Below, one piece after another: positions 7,566 through 15,076 of a stretch of 64,000 nucleotides of DNA (the first letter of the stretch is position 1; every line of letters starts with the position of its first letter). Source of the stretch: Bacteroidia bacterium (GTDB taxonomy: Bacteria; Bacteroidota; Bacteroidia; Flavobacteriales; Flavobacteriaceae); assembly GCA_030430535.1 (NCBI GenBank), contig JAUIKY010000013.1, positions 1 through 64,000 of the forward strand. Direction: 5' to 3'. Made by a program: the position numbers and the translations under genes. The notes beneath the pieces are model-generated. The model saw only the letters and a list, made by a program, of their open reading frames with translations. It was not told where the DNA came from and did no database searches.

Positions 7566-8586
7566 AAATAAAAAAAAAGACAACAAAAAGGTAATATACT
7601 GGTTGTTAACGGGCTGTTTATTGATTTTTATCATGGTATTCGTTGGTGGCATTACGCGGTTGACCGATTCCGGGCTGTCCATTTCCAACTACAAACTGAT
7701 AACCGGTACCATTCCGCCCTTGAACGAAACCGAGTGGCAAGAGGCGTTCGAGCTCTACAAACAATACCCCGAATACCAAAAACTAAACTATCATTTTGAG
7801 CTTGAAGATTTTAAGGAAATCTATTTTTGGGAATGGCTGCACAGGGTTATTGGACGCCTTATCGGAATGGTGTTTTTTGTTCCATTTTTGTATTTCCTAA
7901 TCACAAAACAGCTTACAAAAAGCACCATAAAAAAGAGCTTGATTTTAATGGCTTTAGGAGCATTTCAAGGGTTTTTAGGATGGTACATGGTTAAAAGCGG
8001 ATTGGTTGACCAACCCGATGTAAGCCACTTTAGGTTAGCGGCACACCTGGTAACCGCCTTTTTAACTTTTGCGGCTACCTTGTGGGTGGCCCTAGATTTA
8101 ATTTATCCAAACAGAAAACCTGTTGAATTCCCTAAATTCAGAAAATGGATTATGGTTAGTTTTATCATTCTAATTGTCCAAATTATTTACGGTGCATTTG
8201 TGGCGGGCTTAAAAGCGGGTTTACTGCACAACCACTGGCCTTTAATGAACGAAAACAAATTTATGCACCATACCGTATATGTGCTGGAACCGTTTTATAA
8301 AAACCTAATTGAAAACCCCAGCGGCATTCAGTTTGTGCACAGAACCTTGGCCTATTTGGTGGTGGCCTCATTAATATGGCTTTGGATAAAATCAAAACAA
8401 CTACCACTCTCCAGCATTCAGCAAAAAAGTGTTTCCAGCCTTGTTATTATTGTGTTTGTTCAGTTTATTTTGGGCATTTTCACCATTTTATTGAGTGTGC
8501 CGTTATGGTTGGGCCTTGCTCATCAAATTGGTGCATTTTTATTGTTAAGCGCCATGACATTTACCTTGCACCGTTTTACCAAATAA
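7561..8586 (+). CDS. ctaA: Heme A synthase (COX15/CtaA family)
   Basis: A 341-residue polytopic inner-membrane protein that oxidises heme O to heme A for aa3-type cytochrome oxidase. Seen: about eight hydrophobic segments, the N-terminal GGITRLTDSGLSIS signature after the first helix, and the conserved heme-ligand and active-site histidines in WEWLHRVIGRL (H94), RLAAHL (H162), FVHRTLAYL (H260) and LAHQIGA (H321). Length and motif order match the alpha-proteobacterial/mitochondrial COX15 type. No other heme or oxidase gene is adjacent. The start is clear, with MANKKK directly ahead of the first membrane helix, and lies within a repeat-like sequence (7549-7565). Confidence 0.93.
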   Translation: MANKKKDNKKVIYWLLTGCLLIFIMVFVGGITRLTDSGLSISNYKLITGTIPPLNETEWQEAFELYKQYPEYQKLNYHFELEDFKEIYFWEWLHRVIGRLIGMVFFVPFLYFLITKQLTKSTIKKSLILMALGAFQGFLGWYMVKSGLVDQPDVSHFRLAAHLVTAFLTFAATLWVALDLIYPNRKPVEFPKFRKWIMVSFIILIVQIIYGAFVAGLKAGLLHNHWPLMNENKFMHHTVYVLEPFYKNLIENPSGIQFVHRTLAYLVVASLIWLWIKSKQLPLSSIQQKSVSSLVIIVFVQFILGIFTILLSVPLWLGLAHQIGAFLLLSAMTFTLHRFTK

Positions 8587-8597
8587 CATAAAAAAAC

Positions 8598-8605
8598 TAC
8601 CTTTG
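8598..8605 (+). promoter_or_regulatory. Putative -7 promoter element (TACCTTTG)
   Basis: TACCTTTG matches TAnnTTTG and lies 19 bp before the ATG at 8625. No clear -33 TTTG was found at the usual distance. Confidence 0.5.
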
Positions 8606-8624
8606 CAACTCAATTTTTTCACAC

Positions 8625-9140
8625 ATGGTTTACCGATTTAGAGTTATTTTAGACAACGACACCACAGATGCCGATATTTTTCGCGATTTGGAAATCCGTG
8701 AAAGCGACACCCTTGAAGACTTGCACAACATCATTACCCAGTCGTTTGGATTTGATGGTTCTGAAATGGCTTCATTCTACATCAGTAATGACCAGTGGGA
8801 ACAAGGTGAAGAAATTTCATTGTTTGATTTGAGCGATGACAATTCGGCCCGTTTAATGAATGAAACCGCTTTGGATAGCGTGGTGCACGAAGCCCAAACC
8901 AAACTGATTTACGTGTACGACTTTTTGAGTATGTGGACTTTTTATGTGGAACTCGCCGAAATTGTTGAAGAGTCCGAAGGTCAGGATTACCCCAACCTCA
9001 TGTTTGTACAAGGGCAAGTGCCCGATACTGCTCCCGACCGCGTCTTTGAAGCCGATGAAGATGATGATTTCGATGAATTTGAAGATGGCCTAGACCTCGA
9101 CGATTACGACAACCTCGACTTTGAAGAAAACTGGAACTAG
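8625..9140 (+). CDS. Plasmid pRiA4b ORF-3-like family protein
   Basis: A 171-residue protein matching the pRiA4b ORF-3-like family: an N-terminal YRFRVILDN strand, then the helix IRESDTLEDLHNIITQSFGFD, the FYISNDQW stretch and a late WTFYVELAEI strand. The last ~27 residues (about 145-171) are almost entirely acidic and aromatic, an Asp/Glu-rich low-complexity tail. The family occurs in plasmids and chromosomes and has no firmly assigned function. It appears monocistronic, with its own -7 box at 8598 and a repeat-containing gap after it. Family assignment is fairly confident. Confidence 0.8.
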   Translation: MVYRFRVILDNDTTDADIFRDLEIRESDTLEDLHNIITQSFGFDGSEMASFYISNDQWEQGEEISLFDLSDDNSARLMNETALDSVVHEAQTKLIYVYDFLSMWTFYVELAEIVEESEGQDYPNLMFVQGQVPDTAPDRVFEADEDDDFDEFEDGLDLDDYDNLDFEENWN

Positions 9141-9205
9141 CACCGGGTTAACTCTGAGATATCGGAAAAAGATTATTTCAATCCCACAACTCTATCTCGT
9201 AATGG

Positions 9206-9245
9206 CGTCATTGCGAGGAAGTATGGTGAAGCAATCTTTCCGTCA
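9206..9245 (+). repeat. Dispersed intergenic repeat, CGTCATTGCGAGG type
   Basis: CGTCATTGCGAGGAAGTATG followed by GTGAAGCAATCTTTCCGTC. It lies in the 130-bp gap between convergent genes and is of the same general design as 7416-7444. Sequences of this type are, from memory, common between genes in Bacteroidota. Confidence 0.65.
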
Positions 9246-9270
9246 AAATACGGTTAATTTAACACTAGTC

Positions 9271-10395
9271 TTACTTCTGCTTCAATTTTTCCAAACTCAC
9301 ATTTTCATAATTATGGGTTAAAAACTCTAATGAACGCTTTAGGATTTCGCCCATATTTTTACATTTTTTGAATTTTACATCTTGTGTATATTCAAAAATC
9401 TTCATTTTTAAAAGATGGATGTGCGCTTCGGTAGAAATCGAATCGTTTTGCATGCAATCCAACAATAAATCAATCCGATCGTGAAAACTCTTTAGCCGTT
9501 TTACCAAGATAGAACGCTCTTCGGTTTTGTACTGGTTAATGGACAGTTTTTGCATCCCTTCAGATACCAACTCCACCATTTTAAGGTTTTCTTTAAAAAA
9601 CTGCGGACGGTAAATATTGAATTTCCCCTCGTAGGACTGCTGATCGAAATCGATGGCACGGATTTTATACACTACATGATCAAAATCGTGGGTGGGCACA
9701 ATAACGTAATTGTAGGAACGCATGTCACCCAAAAGCCGAATCATACAGCGTTCGTTAAACTTTACAAACTCTTTGGCTATTTGCGATTTTTCAGATTTAT
9801 CGCATTTTGGCAGAAAGTTTTTGATAAACTCATCTCCCGGAATACCAGCAATGTGCTCTTCAATCAAAGTATCTTTATAAACCAAAAAGTTTAAATTATA
9901 AGGCGACAGCATGTGCTCCAGTTCCAAACCATAAACCCGAGATGCATCAGCCGTTTTTACGTAAAAGTATGTGTAGTTGTCGTTTAATATATTTCGGACT
10001 TTTATACGGAAAGGCTTCGAATTTCCGAAAGTGCAATAATCAATAGCATCAACACTTAAAAAAGGCAATACGCTTTCATTACCATCGGAATGCAAAATGG
10101 TGTACACCTTTTTTAAAGACAGCTCGATTTCCTCGCGTTCAAAATCGTTGTAATATACCCGAATCCAAAGCGTATCGTTATCATCTTTATCATACACCAC
10201 AATTGAGCCTTGAAACCGTAGCAAATCGTCATAAAAAATAGGAATTTTCATGTCGCGATTATACTCTGAAAGATAATCGTGCAGTTTTGGCGTTATGGGA
10301 AACGAAGGCTTTTTCTTCGATATTTTTAAATCTTGCATATTGTAAAGGTATTCAAAAAAAGTATTGTTGTTAGCAGTGGTTCTTTCAAACATCAA
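9271..10395 (-). CDS. Uncharacterised protein with kinase-like motif layout
   Basis: A 374-residue cytoplasmic protein that I do not recognise by name. Its motifs follow the order of protein/aminoglycoside kinases: a lysine on a beta strand (YFYVK, K147), a helix with acidic residues (GLELEHML, E158/E160), a hinge-like TLIEEHIAGIPGDEF (176-190), a catalytic-loop-like LGDMRSYNYVI (222-232, D224 and N229), and a metal-binding-like RAIDFD (246-251). No signal peptide or membrane helix was seen. The first ATG is at 10395 (MMFERTT); an alternative ATG at 10338 (MQDLKISKK) is plausible. It is divergent from the ABC exporter genes. Kinase fold is an inference; the substrate is unknown. Confidence 0.7.
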   Translation of the reverse strand: MMFERTTANNNTFFEYLYNMQDLKISKKKPSFPITPKLHDYLSEYNRDMKIPIFYDDLLRFQGSIVVYDKDDNDTLWIRVYYNDFEREEIELSLKKVYTILHSDGNESVLPFLSVDAIDYCTFGNSKPFRIKVRNILNDNYTYFYVKTADASRVYGLELEHMLSPYNLNFLVYKDTLIEEHIAGIPGDEFIKNFLPKCDKSEKSQIAKEFVKFNERCMIRLLGDMRSYNYVIVPTHDFDHVVYKIRAIDFDQQSYEGKFNIYRPQFFKENLKMVELVSEGMQKLSINQYKTEERSILVKRLKSFHDRIDLLLDCMQNDSISTEAHIHLLKMKIFEYTQDVKFKKCKNMGEILKRSLEFLTHNYENVSLEKLKQK

Positions 10396-10508
10396 AATAA
10401 TAAAACTTTGCGACTTTCTGCCCTAGTGAGAGAAAAAGACAAGTGAAATTACTGTAACAAAAACCGTAAAGCATCGTCGTACATAAAAGTTCAACTAAAA
10501 ATTACAGT

Positions 10509-11417
10509 TTGGAACCGATACTTACCATTAACAACCTCACCAAAAAATTTGGCTATTTAACGGCCGTAAAAGACTTATCGTTTACCATTAACAAAGGCAA
10601 TGTTTACGGTATTTTGGGGCCAAACGGCAGTGGAAAATCGACTACTTTGGGCATTGTTTTAAATGTAGTAAACAAAACCCACGGCAGTTTCCATTGGTTT
10701 GACGGCAAGACCACTACGCACGATGCTTTAAAAAAAGTTGGCGCCATTATTGAACGCCCCAACTTTTACCCATACATGACGGCCGTACAAAACCTAAAAT
10801 TAGTTTGCAAAATTAAGGGAGTAGATTACCAAAAAATTGATGAAAAACTGGAAATTGTTGGACTTTTGGAGCGTAAGGACAGTAAATTCAGCACCTACTC
10901 TTTGGGTATGAAGCAACGTTTGGCCATTGCCTCTGCCCTGCTCAACGACCCGGAAATTTTAATTCTGGACGAACCCACTAACGGATTGGATCCGCAGGGC
11001 ATACACCAAATACGCGAAATCATCAAACAAATTGCCGCCAATGGCACCACTATTTTACTGGCTTCGCATTTATTGGACGAAGTTGAAAAAGTCTGTTCGC
11101 ACGTGGTGGTGCTTCGAAAAGGCGAAAAACTCTATTCGGGGCGTGTGGACGAAATGATTTCCAGCCACGGTTTTTTCGAACTAAAATGCAACAAACAAAA
11201 CGAACTGATTCAGCTTTTGGAAAACCACGCTTCTTTTGGAAAGATTAAAGTAAATAATGATTTGATAACTGCTTTTTTGAATGCCCCTATGGCAGCAGAA
11301 GATTTCAACAAACTGCTTTTTGAAAAAAACATCGTACTCACCCACTTGGTTAAACGCAAGGAAAGCTTGGAAGAGCAATTTTTACAATTGACCAATAACC
11401 ACCAAAACGAACTGTAA
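10509..11417 (+). CDS. ABC transporter ATP-binding protein (exporter type)
   Basis: A 302-residue ATPase subunit that drives a two-gene ABC exporter with the permease directly downstream. Walker A is GPNGSGKS (37-44), the Q-loop region contains GAIIERPNFYPYMTA, the signature is YSLGMKQR (130-137), Walker B is ILILDEP (150-156), and the H-loop is in LLASHLLDEV. This resembles the CcmA/NatA and bacitracin-resistance type ATPases. The start appears to be TTG at 10509, since no in-frame ATG or GTG lies between it and the Walker A motif. Its stop overlaps the permease start (TAATG). Substrate unknown. Confidence 0.9.
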   Translation: MEPILTINNLTKKFGYLTAVKDLSFTINKGNVYGILGPNGSGKSTTLGIVLNVVNKTHGSFHWFDGKTTTHDALKKVGAIIERPNFYPYMTAVQNLKLVCKIKGVDYQKIDEKLEIVGLLERKDSKFSTYSLGMKQRLAIASALLNDPEILILDEPTNGLDPQGIHQIREIIKQIAANGTTILLASHLLDEVEKVCSHVVVLRKGEKLYSGRVDEMISSHGFFELKCNKQNELIQLLENHASFGKIKVNNDLITAFLNAPMAAEDFNKLLFEKNIVLTHLVKRKESLEEQFLQLTNNHQNEL

Positions 11418-12241
11418 TGCTCCGACTTTTAAATTTAGAATTGCAAAAACTATTGCTGAACCGCACCAGCAAAGTGCTTATTTTTATATCATTCATTTTA
11501 CCATTTTTCATCATCCTTTTATCGTCGTTAAAAATTAACGTTTTTGGCTTTTTCACGTTGGAATTAGGCGAACTGGGCGTGTTTAACTTTCCGATTATTT
11601 GGCATTTAACCACGTTTTTTTCATCGCAATTTAAATTTTTCTTCGCTATTGTTGTGGTAAGCATGATCGGTAATGAATACAGCAACAAAACCTTAAAACA
11701 GAATTTAATTGACGGGTTGAGCAAAAAGGAATTCATCCTTTCAAAATTCTACACCATTGTTTTCTTTTCGTTGGTTTCAACGGTATTAACGGCTCTCATT
11801 TCCTTATGTATCGGGCTTTACTATTCCAGTTATACGGAAGTTGGAATCATTTTAATGGAAACCGAATTTCTGTTGGCCTATTTTGTAAAGTTGATTGCCT
11901 TTTTTAGCCTATGCTTATTTTTTGGTATGTTGGTAAAACGTTCGGCGTTTGCACTAGCTTTTTTGTTCATCCTTTTTATTGTGGAGTGGATTGCTTTCGG
12001 ACTCATGGCTTGGCAATGGGATGCCGATATTGCCGAAAAAATCCAGAATATTTTTCCTTTAAAATCGATGTACAAACTTATAGACCAACCGTTTCAACGT
12101 ATTGCCATGACGAAATTTCCAGACAAAGCGGAATTGACTTATGACTACGCCGTACATTGGCACGAAATGGCCATAGTTTTAGTTTGGACAGCCCTATTTA
12201 TCTTTTTATCGTACAGATTATTAAAAAAGCGCGATTTATAA
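11417..12241 (+). CDS. ABC transporter permease (ABC-2 type)
   Basis: A 274-residue inner-membrane permease with about six hydrophobic segments: near residues 20-40, 60-85, 105-135, 150-180, 180-200 and at the C-terminus (VLVWTALFIFLSYRLL). It ends in a basic KKRDL. The N-terminal cytoplasmic start MLRLLNLELQKLLLNR and the stretch NEYSNKTLKQNLIDGLSKKEFILSKF are typical of ABC-2/NatB-like permeases. It overlaps the ATPase gene by 1 bp, so the two form one exporter. Lantibiotic or antimicrobial self-protection and Na+ export are known roles for relatives, but nothing here identifies the cargo. Confidence 0.85.
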   Translation: MLRLLNLELQKLLLNRTSKVLIFISFILPFFIILLSSLKINVFGFFTLELGELGVFNFPIIWHLTTFFSSQFKFFFAIVVVSMIGNEYSNKTLKQNLIDGLSKKEFILSKFYTIVFFSLVSTVLTALISLCIGLYYSSYTEVGIILMETEFLLAYFVKLIAFFSLCLFFGMLVKRSAFALAFLFILFIVEWIAFGLMAWQWDADIAEKIQNIFPLKSMYKLIDQPFQRIAMTKFPDKAELTYDYAVHWHEMAIVLVWTALFIFLSYRLLKKRDL

Positions 12242-12249
12242 TATCTTTG
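12242..12249 (+). promoter_or_regulatory. Putative -7 promoter element (TATCTTTG)
   Basis: TATCTTTG lies immediately after the permease stop codon and 21 bp before ATG 12271. It indicates that the secreted-protein gene starts at 12271 and not in the open frame reaching back into the permease gene. Confidence 0.6.
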
Positions 12250-12270
12250 GTAGCATTGCTATTGAAAAAG

Positions 12271-15036
12271 ATGAAAAAAAGAGCCCTTATTCTATTACTT
12301 TTTACCCTTACTGCTGTTTACGCTTTTGGTCAAGCCGAAGCTTCCAATTGGTATTTTGGGGAAAATGCAGGCATTAATTTTAACATCTACACCGGTAACG
12401 TCACACCTATCAACGATGGAAAACTATTCACTCGAGAAGGCTGTGCTTCAATTTCAAATTCCAATGGAGAATTACTGTTTTATACCGATGGCACAACTGT
12501 TTATAACGCTTCACATGAAATTATGGAAAATGGGCGTAATTTATTTGGTGACGAATCGAGTACGCAATCTGCCATAGTAGTTCCTTCGCCTGGCGACCCT
12601 AATATATATTTCATTTTTACAGTTGGATCAAACCAAACAAATACAGGCCTTAACTATTCAGTTGTCGACATGTTTGCCAACGATGGCAAAGGCATTGTTC
12701 GGGGCAAAAACCTTAACCTTTTACCTCAATGCGCTGAAAAAATTTCGGCTGTAGTTAAGGATTGTGAAACCCGTTCAATTTGGGTATTAACATTATCTTC
12801 AGAATCAGGTTTTTTTGGCAACCAAGTTAGTCTAAATACGTTTTATGCATACGAAGTAGGGCCTAACGGCGTTAATGACGCCCCTGTTAAATCATCATTA
12901 CCAATTGATATTTATGATGTAAGAGGCTATTTAAAGCTATCTCCCAGCGGTACTACAATAGCTTGTGCAAACTCCACCAGCGGCCTATACCTATTCGATT
13001 TCGATTCTCAAACTGGTAAGGTTAGTTCCCCCGAATTTCTAAACATTCATGACCGTAATAACAAACCCTATGGTTTAGAGTTTTCTCCCAATAGTGAATT
13101 ATTATATGTTACTTCTTCAAACGACTATTTTAACTCAGATAACCCAGGCACCAACGAGAACCCTTTAAACCATAGTTCTATTTTAATCCAATATGATTTA
13201 ACCGCCCCAGACATAACACAGAGCCAAATAATTTTAGATAGCCGGAATAATTACCGAGGCGCATTGCAACTTGGACCTAATGGAAAAATTTACAGGTCAT
13301 TAAGCTCTACTTATGAAATGGGCACAAACAAATTAGGGGTTATAAACCAACCCAACAACTCAGGAATGTCTGCAGACTACCTGCACGACGCTATTGACCT
13401 AGGTACAAGAAGCAGAGCTACCCAAGGCCTGCCCCCTTTTATAGCCTCTTTTTTCAATGAGCAAATTGATATTATAAAAAACGGATACGATACCAACTTT
13501 TTGGCCTTGTGTGAGGGAGAGCATTACACTTTAGTAGCAGACGAAATTATAGGAGGAACTTACACTTGGACCAGAGATGACATTATTCTGCCAGAAAATG
13601 ATTTTGATTTGGAAATATCTGAAACGGGCACCTATAAAGTCACCATCACCCCGCCCGGCGAAGTACAAACCACAAATTGTGGCTTTCCTCAGGGAGAAGC
13701 AAGAGTTCAAGTTTTTGAATACCCTCGAGCCATTGAAGCCTCTTTGTTCCAGTGTGATTTAGATTTTAGCACAACCAACATTACAACTTTTAATTTAACT
13801 GAGGCTTACCCTATTATAACCGACAATTTAAGTAACGACAACTCAATAAAATTCTATAAAACGGAAAACGATGCCATAGCAGCAACAAACCCTATACTAA
13901 ACACAGAATCTTATATTAATACTGACACTAATGAAACAATATATTTTCGAATTGAAAATAGCTTTACCGGATGCTTTGCCACAAACACTCTAAATCTTAG
14001 CATCAGCAACACTGAAGTACCAACATTTCAAGCAAGTCCTGTTTGTGATGAAGTGGACAGTCCCGATGGTATAAACCCATTTATTCTACAAAATTATAAA
14101 GCTGAAATTTTGGACAATTTAAACTTCCAAGAGGGACAAGTAGAAATTAAATTTTATGAAACAGAAGGTGATGCATTACTTGAAATCAACGAAATTAACG
14201 AATATAAAAATAAGTCGCCATATAAGCAATTTATATATTATAGAGTAGAAACCCCTACCAATAATGAATGTTATGGAATCAACACATTAGAACTCACAGT
14301 AGAAAAGTCTCCTAAAATATTGCAAAAAGAAACCAAATTTTATTGCCTAAACAATTTCCCCAATCCAACAAAAATCAATGCGGGATTGACCGAGGGGGAC
14401 GCAAGCAATTACACCTACCTTTGGAACACCGGAGAAACCACTTATGAAATCGATATTAATGAAATAGGCACGTACACCGTTGACATTACCAACCAAGCTG
14501 GCTGCTCAGACCAACGCACCGTAATTGTTGAGCCTTCAAACATTGCGACCATAAACGATATTGAAGTCACCGATGTATCGGAAAACAATACCATAAACTT
14601 GATAACCTCTGGTGAAGGCATTTATGAATTTGCAGTTGTAAACGCCCAAAACGAAATGATTAGGCCATATCAAGAAAATAACGTTTTTGAAAATGTTTTT
14701 CCAGGGCTTTATACGGTATTGGTTAAAGATGTAAAAAATGATTGCGGCATAGTACCAGAACCTGTTTCAGTAATAGGATTTCCTAAATTTTTCACCCCAA
14801 ACAACGATGGCATAAACGATACTTGGCAGATATACGGTGTTTCTGAACTTTTTCAGTCCAATACCAAAATCCAGATTTACAACCGGTATGGTAAACTTTT
14901 AAAAGAATTGGATCCGCTGGGCAAAGGCTGGGACGGGTCCATCCGGGGGAAAACATTACCGAACGACGATTATTGGTTTTCGGTTCAACTTCAAGACGGA
15001 AGGGTGTTTAAAAATCATTTTACGCTCAAGCATTAA
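12271..15036 (+). CDS. Secreted protein with T9SS type B (CHU_C) sorting domain
   Basis: A 921-residue exported protein. It has a signal peptide (MKKRALILLLFTLTAVYAFG), then an N-terminal ~420-residue region opening with ASNWYFGENAGINFN that reads like a beta-propeller (LLFYTDG, LKLSPSG, LEFSPNSELLYV repeat-like blades). Ig-like or repeat segments with CD...DG motifs follow (about 500-740), then the C-terminal gliding-motility-associated domain (FPKFFTPNNDGINDTWQI to FKNHFTLKH, last ~88 residues). That domain directs export by the type IX system and cell-surface attachment. The downstream gene is a close paralogue in tandem. The ligand or adhesive role is unknown. The start is set by the promoter at 12242. 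Confidence 0.88.
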   Translation: MKKRALILLLFTLTAVYAFGQAEASNWYFGENAGINFNIYTGNVTPINDGKLFTREGCASISNSNGELLFYTDGTTVYNASHEIMENGRNLFGDESSTQSAIVVPSPGDPNIYFIFTVGSNQTNTGLNYSVVDMFANDGKGIVRGKNLNLLPQCAEKISAVVKDCETRSIWVLTLSSESGFFGNQVSLNTFYAYEVGPNGVNDAPVKSSLPIDIYDVRGYLKLSPSGTTIACANSTSGLYLFDFDSQTGKVSSPEFLNIHDRNNKPYGLEFSPNSELLYVTSSNDYFNSDNPGTNENPLNHSSILIQYDLTAPDITQSQIILDSRNNYRGALQLGPNGKIYRSLSSTYEMGTNKLGVINQPNNSGMSADYLHDAIDLGTRSRATQGLPPFIASFFNEQIDIIKNGYDTNFLALCEGEHYTLVADEIIGGTYTWTRDDIILPENDFDLEISETGTYKVTITPPGEVQTTNCGFPQGEARVQVFEYPRAIEASLFQCDLDFSTTNITTFNLTEAYPIITDNLSNDNSIKFYKTENDAIAATNPILNTESYINTDTNETIYFRIENSFTGCFATNTLNLSISNTEVPTFQASPVCDEVDSPDGINPFILQNYKAEILDNLNFQEGQVEIKFYETEGDALLEINEINEYKNKSPYKQFIYYRVETPTNNECYGINTLELTVEKSPKILQKETKFYCLNNFPNPTKINAGLTEGDASNYTYLWNTGETTYEIDINEIGTYTVDITNQAGCSDQRTVIVEPSNIATINDIEVTDVSENNTINLITSGEGIYEFAVVNAQNEMIRPYQENNVFENVFPGLYTVLVKDVKNDCGIVPEPVSVIGFPKFFTPNNDGINDTWQIYGVSELFQSNTKIQIYNRYGKLLKELDPLGKGWDGSIRGKTLPNDDYWFSVQLQDGRVFKNHFTLKH

Positions 15037-15076
15037 TGGCGTAAATAACTTATCTTAATTAAATATTTTAAAGGCC

